Source of the DNA: Shimia sp022448905
Lineage (GTDB): Bacteria; Pseudomonadota; Alphaproteobacteria; Rhodobacterales; Rhodobacteraceae
Reading direction: 5' to 3'
Length of the DNA stretch: 64,000 nucleotides
Assembly (NCBI RefSeq): GCF_047126315.1
Contig: NZ_CP138953.1
Location: forward strand, 1,922,001-1,986,000
The notes beneath the pieces are model-generated. The model was not told the DNA's origin and did not search any database. It was given only the letters and a program-made list of their open reading frames with translations. Positions 1 to 8,508 of this stretch are shown piece by piece (the stretch's first letter is position 1; each line of letters starts with the position of its first letter). The translations under genes were made by a program, and so were the position numbers.

Positions 1-836
1 CTCACACCAAGTTCTCCAACACCGAAGAAGGTGCGATGGCGTACCCAACCATGGTGGGTAATGTGCCCGTGGTACAAGCCTACGCTTACTCCAAATATGT
101 TGGACATCTGGTTCTGACCTTTGACGACGCAGGTAACGTGACTGCGGCAACCGGTGACACCATCCTGCTGGATGCGTCGGTGCCGGAAGACGAGGCCATT
201 GTCGCGCGCGTGAAAGAGCTTGCCGGTCCAATTGAAGAGATGAAATCTCGCGTTGTAGCGTCTACCGACGCTGCGATTGATGGCGACCGCGGTTCTTGCC
301 GGGCTGGTGAATGCGCCATGGGCAACCTGATTGCGGACGCCATGCTGGATCGTGTGAAAGATCAAGGCATTGAAATCGCTATTCAAAACGGTGGCGGCAT
401 CCGCGCTTCCATTGATGCGGGCGAAGTGACCATGGGCGAGGTGCTAACAGTACTCCCGTTCCAGAACACGCTCTCCACCTTCCAAGTGACTGGCGAAACC
501 ATCGTGGCCGCATTGGAAAATGGCGTGAGCAAGCTTGAAGATGGCGCAGGCCGGTTCCCACAGGTTGCGGGCATGACCTACACATTTGATGCTTCCGCAG
601 AGGCGGGCAGCCGTATCAGCGACGTGATGGTCGGCGGTGCGCCAATTGATCTTGCCAAAACCTACGGCGTTGTATCCAACAACTATGTGCGCAACGGCGG
701 TGACGGCTACAAAATGTTCCGTGACGCAGAAAACGCCTATGACTATGGCCCTGACTTGGCAGATGTGACTGCAGAGTACATCGCCGAGAAAGGTGCAGCC
801 GGTGCAGTTTTGGACGGTCGTATCAGCAAGAAGTAA
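1..836 (+). CDS. 5'-nucleotidase / UshA-family metallophosphoesterase, C-terminal part
   Basis: This reading frame is already open at the left edge (frame from base 3), so the gene is truncated and only its C-terminal ~278 residues are present. It matches the C-terminal substrate-binding domain of UshA/CpdB-type 5'-nucleotidases: an HTKFSN segment followed by YPTMV near the edge, then GECAMGNLIADAML, IQNGGGIRA, LPFQNTL and YVRNGGDGY. In the family these hold the nucleoside base (aromatic stacking) and the phosphate. Such enzymes release phosphate from extracellular nucleotides in the periplasm. The N-terminal metallophosphatase domain and signal peptide lie outside the window. A strong terminator follows the stop. 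Identity of the domain is secure; exact substrate is not. Confidence 0.88.
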   Translation, partial: HTKFSNTEEGAMAYPTMVGNVPVVQAYAYSKYVGHLVLTFDDAGNVTAATGDTILLDASVPEDEAIVARVKELAGPIEEMKSRVVASTDAAIDGDRGSCRAGECAMGNLIADAMLDRVKDQGIEIAIQNGGGIRASIDAGEVTMGEVLTVLPFQNTLSTFQVTGETIVAALENGVSKLEDGAGRFPQVAGMTYTFDASAEAGSRISDVMVGGAPIDLAKTYGVVSNNYVRNGGDGYKMFRDAENAYDYGPDLADVTAEYIAEKGAAGAVLDGRISKK

Positions 837-860
837 GTACTTGCTTGCTTGACGTTTTAA

Positions 861-890
861 CCCTCGCCAGGAAACTGGCGGGGGTTTTTC
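861..890 (+). terminator. Rho-independent terminator after 5'-nucleotidase gene
   Basis: A 10-bp stem (CCCTCGCCAG pairing with CTGGCGGGGG, one G-U) closes a GAAA tetraloop and is followed by TTTTT. It sits 25 bases after the nucleotidase stop and just before the next start. Confidence 0.9.
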
Positions 891-902
891 TTTGAGGCAG
901 CC

Positions 903-1208
903 ATGGATCATCCGCTTATTGATTTGATCAACCAGAAAATCCGCGAGGCGGAAGAGGCTGGCGATTTTGATAACCTTGAGGGGGCGGGTAAGCCGTTGCC
1001 TAAAGAAGACGATCCAGAAAATGCACTTCTCAATCGGCTGGTGAAAGAAGCCGGGGGCGTGCCGGAGTTTGTGTTGCTATCGCGCGAATTGGCAAAACTG
1101 CGGGAAGAGTTGCGAGAAACTGGAGACCGGACCCGGCGGCAAGAGATCATGAAAGAGATGTCGATGATGGACGCCAAGATCGAGTTGGCAGGGAAGGCCC
1201 ATCGCTGA
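903..1208 (+). CDS. DUF1992 (DnaJ-C28-like) domain protein
   Basis: This 101-residue protein fits the DUF1992 family (the conserved domain of DnaJ homologue subfamily C member 28) over its whole length. The marks are an N-terminal IxxKIxEAxxxGxFDNLxGxGKPL stretch, then a Leu/Arg-rich amphipathic helix with RELAKLREEL. Function is unknown in bacteria; there is no J-domain here. GAGG at 894-897 is a plausible ribosome-binding site for the ATG at 903. The stop codon overlaps the next start by one base (TGATG), so translation of the two is probably coupled. Confidence 0.85.
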   Translation: MDHPLIDLINQKIREAEEAGDFDNLEGAGKPLPKEDDPENALLNRLVKEAGGVPEFVLLSRELAKLREELRETGDRTRRQEIMKEMSMMDAKIELAGKAHR

Positions 1209-1864
1209 TGTGCGGACGGTTTGCGATCACCTTGCCGACCGATGCGATGGCGCAGCTGTTTGCGGCCACACCTGCCAACAACCTGCCTGAGGTGCCCAAC
1301 TTCAATGTGTGTCCTACCAATCAGATCCATGTGGTGTTGGGGGAGGGGGAGGCGGCGCGGCGGTTGGTCTCGATGCGCTGGGGCTTTATCCCGCATTGGT
1401 ACAAAACGGCTACGGACGGCCCTTTGCTGATCAACGCGAGGGCGGAGACTTTGGCGGAAAAGCCTGCGTTTCGGAGCGCCTGTCGAGAGCGGCGGTGTTT
1501 GATCCCGGTGACAGGGTTTTATGAATGGACTAAGGACAGCGAAGGCCTGCGTTGGCCCTGGTACATCTCAGCAGGCGCGCCCTTGGCCTTGGCCGGGGTG
1601 TGGCAAGAGTGGGCGCAGGGTGACGAGGCCATGAGCACTTGCGCGATAGTGACCACCTCAGCCAATGAAGCCATGTCCCAAGTCCACCACCGGATGCCCG
1701 TGGTGATTGACGAGGAAGATTGGGGATTGTGGCTTGGAGAGCAGGGGCACGGGGCAGCCACTCTGATGAAGGCGGCGGATGAGGATCTCCTGTCTTTTTA
1801 TCAGGTTGACCGTGCGGTGAACTCTAATCGAGCGGCAGGGGCTGCTTTGATCGACCCAATCTAA
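1208..1864 (+). CDS. SRAP domain protein (YedK/HMCES family)
   Basis: A 218-residue SOS-response-associated peptidase family protein. In this family the N-terminal Cys2, exposed after loss of Met1, forms a thiazolidine DNA-protein crosslink with abasic sites in single-stranded DNA and shields them from strand breakage. The key elements are all present: MCGRF at the start, NARAE around residue 76, GFYEW around residue 100 (the catalytic Glu) and HHRMPV around residue 160 (the active-site His). Length is normal for a YedK. It overlaps the upstream DUF1992 gene by one base and probably shares its transcript. No LexA-type site was recognised nearby. Confidence 0.93.
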   Translation: MCGRFAITLPTDAMAQLFAATPANNLPEVPNFNVCPTNQIHVVLGEGEAARRLVSMRWGFIPHWYKTATDGPLLINARAETLAEKPAFRSACRERRCLIPVTGFYEWTKDSEGLRWPWYISAGAPLALAGVWQEWAQGDEAMSTCAIVTTSANEAMSQVHHRMPVVIDEEDWGLWLGEQGHGAATLMKAADEDLLSFYQVDRAVNSNRAAGAALIDPI

Positions 1865-2000
1865 GTATTCGATTTTTGGCGAAGGTCCGAGGAGGATTTT
1901 CAAGAAAACTGCGACAATCCTTCAGCTTCACAAGGGCCGGTAGTGCCTTGGCGTCACGCGGTTGGCCTGAGATGATGGTATGAACTTTTTGGAGGGTCCC

Positions 2001-2819
2001 ATGTCCCGGTCTTCGTATTACGCACCCCAAGGTGGCTTGCCGCCACAAACCCAATTGCTCACCGATAGAGCGATGTTCACCGAGAGTTTTGCGGTGATCC
2101 CGAAAGGCACGCTCACCGATATCGTGACATCCAACTTGCCGTTTTGGAATGATACGCGGGTTTGGGTGATTGCCCGGCCGATGAGCGGGTTCTCCGAGAC
2201 GTTTTCGCACTACATCGCGGAGGTCGCACCAGGCGGTGGTAGCGAGCAACCTGAGCTGAACCCGGAAGCGCAAGGTGTGTTGTTTGTGGTCGAGGGAAGC
2301 ATCGCAGTGACCATTGAAGGAGCGCGCCACGAGCTTGGAGATGGCGGTTATGCTTACCTGCCAGCGGGCAGCACTTGGACGCTGAAAAACGATAGCGATG
2401 CGCCAGCCAAGTTCCACTGGGTTCGTAAGAAATATGAAGCGGTTGAAGGGATTAAGGCGCCAGAGGCCTTTGTCACTTCGGATGCGGAAACACCTATCAA
2501 TTACATGCCTGATACAGATGGCAAATGGGGCACCACGCGCTTTGTGGAGCCGGACGATCTGCGCCATGACATGCACGTCAATATCGTGACGTTTGAGCCG
2601 GGCGGGGTGATCCCGTTCCTTGAAACCCACGTGATGGAGCATGGACTCTACGTGTTGGAAGGCAAGGCGGTCTACAAGCTCAATCAGGATTGGGTTGAGG
2701 TTGAGGCGGGTGATTACATGTGGCTGCGCGCCTTCTGCCCTCAGGCCTGTTACGCGGGTGGGCCGGGCAAGTTCCGCTATCTGCTCTATAAAGATGTGAA
2801 CCGCCATATGGCGCTTTGA
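2001..2819 (+). CDS. allE: (S)-ureidoglycine aminohydrolase-type bicupin protein
   Basis: A 272-residue two-cupin protein of the YlbA/AllE family, which releases ammonia from (S)-ureidoglycine in allantoin breakdown. Recognisable pieces are the N-terminal SYYAPxGGLPPQTxLLTDRA, a first cupin (about residues 60-125, with FVVEGSIAV and LPAGSTW) and a second cupin (about 185-255) ending in MWLRAFCPQACYAGGPGKFRYLLYKDVNRH. The second cupin carries the metal ligands (HVMEHGLYVLEG). An in-frame ATG lies seven codons upstream, but GGAGG at 1991-1995 points to the start used here. No other purine-degradation gene is in the window, so it stands apart from its pathway. Confidence 0.88.
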   Translation: MSRSSYYAPQGGLPPQTQLLTDRAMFTESFAVIPKGTLTDIVTSNLPFWNDTRVWVIARPMSGFSETFSHYIAEVAPGGGSEQPELNPEAQGVLFVVEGSIAVTIEGARHELGDGGYAYLPAGSTWTLKNDSDAPAKFHWVRKKYEAVEGIKAPEAFVTSDAETPINYMPDTDGKWGTTRFVEPDDLRHDMHVNIVTFEPGGVIPFLETHVMEHGLYVLEGKAVYKLNQDWVEVEAGDYMWLRAFCPQACYAGGPGKFRYLLYKDVNRHMAL

Positions 2820-2822
2820 GGG

Positions 2823-2871
2823 GGCATTTTGGCTGTTTTGCCAGCAACTGATTGGGTTGTGGCAAAATGCC
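2823..2871 (+). other. Two mutually exclusive hairpins between allE and the GAPDH-family gene
   Basis: GGCATTTTG (2823-2831) is complementary to CAAAATGCC (2863-2871), and TTTTGCCA (2836-2843) is complementary to TGGCAAAA (2860-2867). The two 3' arms overlap, so only one hairpin can form at a time. Both arms are perfect. Confidence 0.5.
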
Positions 2872-2900
2872 TGTGCTTGATAGCGATAACAAAAGCATGT

Positions 2901-2924
2901 GGGCGGATTTTCCGCCCCTTTTGG
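2901..2924 (+). terminator. Probable terminator upstream of the GAPDH-family gene
   Basis: GGGCGGA pairs with TCCGCCC across a 3-base loop and is followed by CTTTT. It lies 80 bases after the allE stop and 60 bases before the GAPDH-family start, so it may end the allE transcript or attenuate the next gene. Confidence 0.55.
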
Positions 2925-2985
2925 GGTGGAAATTGCAGAGCAAACCCTATCAATTGGCCTTTCAGGACAAAATGGAACGCGTGTC

Positions 2986-3984
2986 ATGAGCGAGCGTAAG
3001 ATCAGGATTTTTATCAACGGGTTTGGTCGTATTGGCCGGACGGTTTTGCGTATCCTGGCAAAGGGGCAGCACCCAGAGTTTGAGATTGTCGGGATCAACG
3101 ACATCGAGCCACTGGAGACCTGTGCCTATCTGTTTGAGTTTGATAGTGTTTTTGGCGCTTATCCGGGGTCCGTTGAAGCGGGTGACAAGGCGCTTACCGT
3201 TGATGGGCTGTCCATTCCATTTCATGCGGTCAGTGACCTGAGTGGGCTTGATCTCAGCGCTGTTGATGTGGTGCTGGAATGTACCGGCATGGCAGGCGCA
3301 CGCGCGGTGGCAGAACGAGGGCTTGCAGCGGGCGCGGCTAAGGTGTTGATCTCCGGGCCGTCTGATGAGGCCGATGACACCATTGTGCTAGGCGCCAATC
3401 AGGAGCTTTTGAAGGATCAGAAGATCCTGTCGAATGCCTCCTGTACGACTAATGCGCTGGCGCCGTTGATGCGGGTGTTGGACGAGGAATTTGGCCTGAT
3501 CAGCGGGCATATGACGACGGTGCATTGCTATACTGGCAGTCAGCCCACGGTGGACAAACCGCGCGCTGATCTGGCGCGGAGCCGTGCGGCGGCGCTGTCT
3601 ATGGTGCCCACCACCACCTCGGCACAGCGCATGATTGACAAGGTTTTGCCGCATCTGAAAGGCCGTGTGGAAGCGCGTGCCATCCGGGTGCCGACGGCAA
3701 GTGTGTCTGCCATTGATCTGACAATACAGACCGAAAAAGATGTGACAGTTGAGACGGTTAACGCCCGTTTGAAAGCAGCGGCTGAGAGAGATGGCATCTT
3801 GGGGTGGAGCACCAAGCCGCTTGTCTCAACCGACCTGCGGGCGCGGCCGGAATCGCTGATTGTGAGTGAGAGAGAAACCAGCGTTTCTGTGGGCGGGCTG
3901 CTGCGCGTCTTTGGCTGGTATGACAATGAATGGGGCTTTTCCAACCGAATGTTGGATATGGCCAGAGCAATGGGGCGGCGCTGA
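2986..3984 (+). CDS. Glyceraldehyde-3-phosphate / erythrose-4-phosphate dehydrogenase family protein
   Basis: A 332-residue type I GAPDH-family enzyme oxidising an aldose phosphate with NAD. It has the Rossmann start INGFGRIGR (10-18), the NAD-selecting Asp39 in GIND, catalytic Cys153 in SNASCTTN and His180 in TTVHCYTG, and the C-terminal WYDNEWGFSNRM. The Cys that usually follows SCTTN (SCTTNC) is Ala here. The C-terminal half (AIRVPTxxVSAIDL, PLVSTD, WGFSNRMLDMARAMG) resembles erythrose-4-phosphate dehydrogenase (Epd) more than housekeeping GAPDH, so Epd or a secondary GAPDH are both possible. I chose ATG 2986 because homology begins there. The gene ends 33 bases before maeB, suggesting co-transcription. 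Confidence 0.82.
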   Translation: MSERKIRIFINGFGRIGRTVLRILAKGQHPEFEIVGINDIEPLETCAYLFEFDSVFGAYPGSVEAGDKALTVDGLSIPFHAVSDLSGLDLSAVDVVLECTGMAGARAVAERGLAAGAAKVLISGPSDEADDTIVLGANQELLKDQKILSNASCTTNALAPLMRVLDEEFGLISGHMTTVHCYTGSQPTVDKPRADLARSRAAALSMVPTTTSAQRMIDKVLPHLKGRVEARAIRVPTASVSAIDLTIQTEKDVTVETVNARLKAAAERDGILGWSTKPLVSTDLRARPESLIVSERETSVSVGGLLRVFGWYDNEWGFSNRMLDMARAMGRR

Positions 3985-4016
3985 GCTGCGCGAGGGGAAT
4001 TGGGAGAAAAGAAGAG

Positions 4017-6293
4017 ATGACAAACACCAAGGATCAGGATCGCGCCCGTCAGGCCGCACTTAACTACCACGAGTTTCCCAAGCCCGGTAAGCTGGAAATC
4101 CGCGCGACCAAACCGATGGCTACTGGCCGTGACCTGAGCCGGGCCTATAGCCCCGGTGTGGCCGAGGCCTGTGTCGAGATTGAAAAGAACCCAGCGGATG
4201 CAACGCGTTACACCGCGAAAGGCAACCTGGTTGCAGTGATTTCCAACGGTACTGCCGTGCTTGGTCTTGGCGACATTGGCGCACAAGCGTCTAAGCCGGT
4301 GATGGAAGGCAAGGCGGTTCTTTTCAAAAAATTTGCCGGGATCGATTGTTTTGACATCGAAGTGAACGAGCCTGATCCGGAAAAACTCGCCGATTTGGTC
4401 TGTCGTCTAGAACCCACTTTCGGAGCAATCAATTTAGAAGATATTAAAGCGCCGGACTGCTTCCTTGTGGAGCGGCTCTGCAAAGAGCGCATGAACATTC
4501 CGGTGTTCCATGACGACCAGCACGGCACCGCAATTGTGGCGGCTGCTGCGGCTTACAACGCGCTGATCGTGGCGAAAAAGAACGTTGAAGACATCAAGGT
4601 TGTGGCGCTGGGCGCGGGGGCGGCGGGGATTGCTTGCCTCAAGATGCTGATGACCATGGGCGTACAGCACGAAAACATCTTGATGCTGGACAGCAAAGGC
4701 GTGGTGCACAAGCAGCGCAACGACTTGACGGCGGAGAAGGCGGAGTTCGCGCAAGATACTGATAAGCGGACCACAATGGAGGCCATGGAGGGCGCCGACC
4801 TGTTTCTTGGCGTGTCGGGTCCGGGCCTGTTGACCAAAGAAATGGTCGAGCAGATGGCGGATGATCCGATCATCTTTGCGCTCGCCAACCCAACCCCTGA
4901 GATTATGCCGGAAGAGGCGCGTGAAGCCGCGCCAGGTGCGTTGATCGCGACAGGGCGCTCGGACTATCCGAACCAGGTGAACAACGTGCTGTGTTTCCCG
5001 TTCATCTTCCGCGGCGCGTTGGATGCTGGCGCAACTGAAATCAACGACGCCATGAAGCTTGCCTGTGTGGAGGCGATTGCCTCTCTGGCGCGTGAAACGA
5101 CGTCTGCTGAGGTAGGGGTTGCATATCAGGGGGAAACGCTGAATTTTGGTCCTAACTACCTGATTCCAAAGCCTTTTGATCCACGCCTTCTGCCGACAAT
5201 TGCAGTGGCTGTGGCCAAGGCGGCCATTGAATCTGGTGTGGCGACCAAAGACCTTGACCTGCATGCTTATGAGAACAAGCTGCAGGCGCAGGTGTTCCGC
5301 TCGTCCATGATCATGCGTCCAGTCTATGAGGCCTGCAGCATGAGCCGGCGTCGGATCGTTTTTGCTGAGGGCGAAGACGAGCGCGTATTGCGGACGGCGC
5401 AGGCAATGTTGGAAGACACGGTGGACACTCCCATGTTGATTGGCCGTCCTGAGGTTGTGGCGCATCGTCTTGAAAAAGCGGGACTAAAAATCAAACCGGG
5501 CGTGGATTTTGAGCTGGTAAATCCAGAGCAGGATGACCGCTATCGCGATTACTGGACCCACTATCACAAAAAGCTGCGGCGTCAGGGTGTGAGCCCGGAC
5601 AGTGCGCGGGCGATTCTGCGCACCAACAACACCGCGATTGCGGCGATTGCGGTGGACCGTGGCGATGCGGACAGCATGATTTGCGGCACCTTTGGTGAGT
5701 ACCGCTGGCACCTGCGCTATGTGACGGAAGTTTTGGAAAACAAAGAGTTGCATCCGGTAGGGTCGCTGTCTTTGATCATTCTGGACAAAGGGCCGCTGTT
5801 CCTGGCGGACACGCATATTCACATCGAGCCAACCTCTGAGCAGGTGGCGGAAACGGTGATTGCGGCGGCGCGTCACGTACGGCGCTTTGGGGTGGATCCG
5901 AAGATCGCACTCTGTTCCGGAAGCCAGTTTGGCAATCTGGATTCGCACTCCGGTCGGGTGATGCGCGGGGCCTTGGATATTCTGGATCAGAACGACTATG
6001 ACTTTGAATATGAAGGGGAAATGCACACCGATGCGGCCCTTGATCCAGAGTTGCGCGAGCGGTTGTTCCCGGGTGGGCGTCTGACCGGCAAGGCCAATGT
6101 GCTGGTGTACTCCAACACAGATGCCGCGGGCGCGACCCGTAACATCTTGAAATCTGTGGCAGATGGTCTTGAAGTGGGGCCGATCCTGATGGGCATGGGC
6201 AACCGTGCGCACATCGTGACGCCGTCGATCACGGTGCGCGGTTTGCTCAACATTGCCGCGCTGGCGGGCACCGAGGTGTCGACCTACGGCTAA
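4017..6293 (+). CDS. maeB: NADP-dependent malic enzyme with C-terminal phosphotransacetylase-like domain
   Basis: A 758-residue MaeB: oxidative decarboxylation of malate to pyruvate with NADPH production. The first ~160 residues are the malic N-domain (YSPGVAEAC with the catalytic Tyr, GKAVLFKKFAGID with the catalytic Lys), followed by the NAD(P)-binding domain (ALGAGAAGIACL; FALANPTPEI). From about residue 430 a PTA-like domain follows (RRRIVFAEGEDERVLRTA; SGSQFGNLDSHSGRVM), which in this family senses acetyl-CoA rather than making acetyl phosphate. GGAG at 4003-4006 supports ATG 4017. A longer in-frame ORF overlaps the upstream gene and is unlikely. It lies directly after the GAPDH-family gene, a pairing that fits C4-acid/triose balance. 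Confidence 0.96.
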   Translation: MTNTKDQDRARQAALNYHEFPKPGKLEIRATKPMATGRDLSRAYSPGVAEACVEIEKNPADATRYTAKGNLVAVISNGTAVLGLGDIGAQASKPVMEGKAVLFKKFAGIDCFDIEVNEPDPEKLADLVCRLEPTFGAINLEDIKAPDCFLVERLCKERMNIPVFHDDQHGTAIVAAAAAYNALIVAKKNVEDIKVVALGAGAAGIACLKMLMTMGVQHENILMLDSKGVVHKQRNDLTAEKAEFAQDTDKRTTMEAMEGADLFLGVSGPGLLTKEMVEQMADDPIIFALANPTPEIMPEEAREAAPGALIATGRSDYPNQVNNVLCFPFIFRGALDAGATEINDAMKLACVEAIASLARETTSAEVGVAYQGETLNFGPNYLIPKPFDPRLLPTIAVAVAKAAIESGVATKDLDLHAYENKLQAQVFRSSMIMRPVYEACSMSRRRIVFAEGEDERVLRTAQAMLEDTVDTPMLIGRPEVVAHRLEKAGLKIKPGVDFELVNPEQDDRYRDYWTHYHKKLRRQGVSPDSARAILRTNNTAIAAIAVDRGDADSMICGTFGEYRWHLRYVTEVLENKELHPVGSLSLIILDKGPLFLADTHIHIEPTSEQVAETVIAAARHVRRFGVDPKIALCSGSQFGNLDSHSGRVMRGALDILDQNDYDFEYEGEMHTDAALDPELRERLFPGGRLTGKANVLVYSNTDAAGATRNILKSVADGLEVGPILMGMGNRAHIVTPSITVRGLLNIAALAGTEVSTYG

Positions 6294-6313
6294 CCCAGAT
6301 TTGAAGTGATGCA

Positions 6314-6352
6314 ACAGGCCCCGTTAACCATGGTTTTCGGGGTCTGTTTTTT
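6314..6352 (+). terminator. Rho-independent terminator after maeB
   Basis: ACAGGCCCCG (6314-6323) pairs with CGGGGTCTGT (6338-6347, one G-U) and a T-run follows. It starts 20 bases after the maeB stop. Confidence 0.9.
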
Positions 6353-6593
6353 GTCTGTTTCACGTCGGTATTGCGTCGGTGGGGGGCTTGTGGTGCGGGA
6401 TGCGGGTAAACACAAAGCGCGTTGCGCGAGGTGTTGCGCAACAGGAGGGTGCGCCTGACCCTGGGGGGCGCTGACGAATCGAAATAGCATTGCGAAACGG
6501 GTCCACCTGCGCATTCATTGCGATTGGCGGGACTTTGAAGTGCGCCCTCCCGTGGGGAGGGTCAGGCGCAGCCCGGCGTTGCCGGGCAAGTCG
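6353..6593. other. Gene-free stretch with inverted repeats and a dispersed 16-mer
   Basis: No convincing gene lies between maeB and the SLC13 gene. The stretch holds the 16-mer TTTCACGTCGGTATTG at 6358-6373, which recurs at 25443. It also holds a perfect 13-bp inverted pair (TGCGCCTGACCCT at 6450-6462 and its complement at 6558-6570), a CCCTCCC/GGGAGGG hairpin at 6545-6561, and a perfect GCCCGGC-GTT-GCCGGGC hairpin at 6571-6587. The last hairpin abuts the SLC13 stop and may mark that gene's 3' end, though no T-run follows it on the minus strand. Confidence 0.6.
6358..6381. repeat. Dispersed short repeat, copy 1
   Basis: TTTCACGTCGGTATTG followed by CGTCGGTG. The first 16 bases are identical to 25443-25458. 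Inside the element CGTCGGT is repeated at an 11-base interval. Confidence 0.5.
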
Positions 6594-8366
6594 TTATAGC
6601 GGCCAGAATACCAAAATCGCCGGGATCGAGACAGCGACGACAAGCACTTCGAGTGGCAGGCCGATGCGCCAGTAGTCGCCAAACTGATAGCCGCCGGGGC
6701 CGAGGATCAGCGTGTTGTTCTTGTGACCGATGGGCGTGAGGAAGGCCGAGGAGGCGGCGACGGCCACGGCCATCAGGAACGGGTCGGGGGAAACCTCAAG
6801 CGCGTTGGCCATCTGAATGCCAACCGGGGCGGCGACAATGGTGGTGGCGGTGTTGTTGAGCACGTCGCTGAGCGTCATGGTCACGAGCATCAGCACGGTG
6901 AGCACCGCCCATGCGGGCAGACCGGAAGTGAGGCCCACCAACCCGTTGGCAATGAGTGCGGTGCCGCCGGAGCTGTCCAGCGCCGCGCCAAGTGGGATCA
7001 TCGAGCCGAGCAGCACCACGACCGGCCACTCGACGTGGTCATAAAGTTCGGAGAGCGGGACAATTTTCGCGAGCACATAGGCAATTACCACCAGCCCTAA
7101 AGCGATGGGCAGGTAGATCAGATCAAAGGAGGCGGCGGCGACAGCGCCGACAAACAAGCCAATGGCGAGCCACATTTTGCTATCGGCGGTCACGGTCAAT
7201 CCGCGATCTGCAAGCGGCAGGCAGCCAAGCCATTTGGTCACGTCCGGGCCGCGGTCTTTGTGCACGAGGATCAGGAGGATGTCGCCGGGCTGGACCACGG
7301 TCTTGCGGATCTGGCTGCGGATGCGGCGGCCTTCGCGGGAGATGCCCATGAGCACTGCGCCCTGGCGCCAGGCGAGACCCAGCGTTTGCGCGGCTTTGCC
7401 CGCGATGCGGGCGGTTTCGGGGACCACGACCTCGATGATGTCGAGACCGTCCCCGGCGGCTTTGAGCTGTTCCTCGCGTTTCTCGTCGGAGAAGTTGAGT
7501 GACAGGGCGGTGCGGAATTCGTCGAGCGCGTCGGGTGTGGCTTCGAGCACCAAGGCGTCGCCTTCGCGCAGGATGTTGGTGCGGGCCGAGCCATAGAGCC
7601 GTTTGCCGCCACGCATCAGGCCAAGGATTTGCACGTCGGCCTCTTCGGCGTCGGGTTCCAACTCGCCAAGGCGCTTGCCGATCAGCTTGCTCTCTGCCGG
7701 GACGGTGAGTTCGGCGATGTATTGGCCAAGGTCGGCAACTTTTTTACCGGCGTCTTCGCGATCCGGGATCAGGCGCCAGCCAATGAGGGCGACAAAAAGC
7801 AGGCCAGCGATGGCTGTGAGGCCCCCAACAGGAGCGAAGTCAAACATCTTGAACGGCTCACCCAAGCTTTCCTCACGGATGGAGGCGATAATGATGTTGG
7901 GCGGCGTGCCGATGAGCGTGGCCATGCCGCCAAGGATGGTGGCGAAAGACAGCGGTATCAGAGATTTGGACGGGCTGCGGCCTGCTTTGCGGGCTGTTTG
8001 AATGTCCACCGGCATCAACAAGGCCAGCGCGGCGACGTTGTTCATAAAGGCGGAGAGCACAGCCCCCACGGCGCCGATGATGGCGATGTGATTGCCCAGG
8101 GAACGCGCGCTGTCCACCAAGGTGCGGGTGATCAGGCCGACGGCGCCGGAACGGACAAGGCCTGCGGAGACAATTAGCACAAGCGCCACAATCAGCGTGG
8201 CAGGGTGGCCAAAGCCTGAAAAGGCGTCTTTTGTCGGGACCACGCCCAGCACCACGGCGATCATCAGGGCGGCAAAGGCTACGATGTCATAGCGGAACCG
8301 GCCCCAGAGCAGCATCACAAACACGCCGCCGAAAAGGCTGAACAAAATGATCTGATCTGTGGTCAT
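6594..8366 (-). CDS. SLC13-family permease with paired TrkA-C (RCK_C) domains
   Basis: A 590-residue inner-membrane transporter of the divalent anion:Na+ symporter (SLC13/CitT-ArsB) superfamily. About five membrane segments precede and six follow a central cytoplasmic region of roughly residues 205-390 containing two RCK_C-type modules (LIGKRLGELE... and the second with VVVPETARIAGKAAQTLGL). The membrane halves carry the family's repeated motifs (NNVAALALLMPV; NNTATTIVAAPVG), the likely ion/substrate hairpins. Substrate cannot be read from sequence: sulfate, dicarboxylates or sulfonates are all known in the family. ATG 8366 was chosen because the hydrophobic N-terminus starts there. Divergent from yebC; the two starts are 143 bases apart. 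Confidence 0.88.
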   Translation of the reverse strand: MTTDQIILFSLFGGVFVMLLWGRFRYDIVAFAALMIAVVLGVVPTKDAFSGFGHPATLIVALVLIVSAGLVRSGAVGLITRTLVDSARSLGNHIAIIGAVGAVLSAFMNNVAALALLMPVDIQTARKAGRSPSKSLIPLSFATILGGMATLIGTPPNIIIASIREESLGEPFKMFDFAPVGGLTAIAGLLFVALIGWRLIPDREDAGKKVADLGQYIAELTVPAESKLIGKRLGELEPDAEEADVQILGLMRGGKRLYGSARTNILREGDALVLEATPDALDEFRTALSLNFSDEKREEQLKAAGDGLDIIEVVVPETARIAGKAAQTLGLAWRQGAVLMGISREGRRIRSQIRKTVVQPGDILLILVHKDRGPDVTKWLGCLPLADRGLTVTADSKMWLAIGLFVGAVAAASFDLIYLPIALGLVVIAYVLAKIVPLSELYDHVEWPVVVLLGSMIPLGAALDSSGGTALIANGLVGLTSGLPAWAVLTVLMLVTMTLSDVLNNTATTIVAAPVGIQMANALEVSPDPFLMAVAVAASSAFLTPIGHKNNTLILGPGGYQFGDYWRIGLPLEVLVVAVSIPAILVFWPL

Positions 8367-8508
8367 GAAAAGGCCTGTAAGCAAATTTGTTTGCGGGGAA
8401 GTCAATCTTACAGGCCACGGAAACGCAAGCGGGTTGCGGATTTTGCCTGCTGTGACGTATAGAGAGCCCCAACACTACGATACTGCGAAAAGACAACCGG
8501 AGGCGAAC

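Noticed and set aside
1824..3104. Long minus-strand frame (426 codons) across the allE gene
   Set aside because: It lies antisense to a recognised bicupin and a GAPDH-family gene and its translation resembles no protein; high GC makes such antisense frames common here.
4434..5465. Long minus-strand frame (343 codons) inside maeB
   Set aside because: Antisense to a full-length malic enzyme; Arg/His-rich translation without any motif.
6571..6587. Perfect GCCCGGC hairpin as a Rho-independent terminator of the SLC13 gene
   Set aside because: No T-run follows on the minus strand, so it is listed only as a structure.
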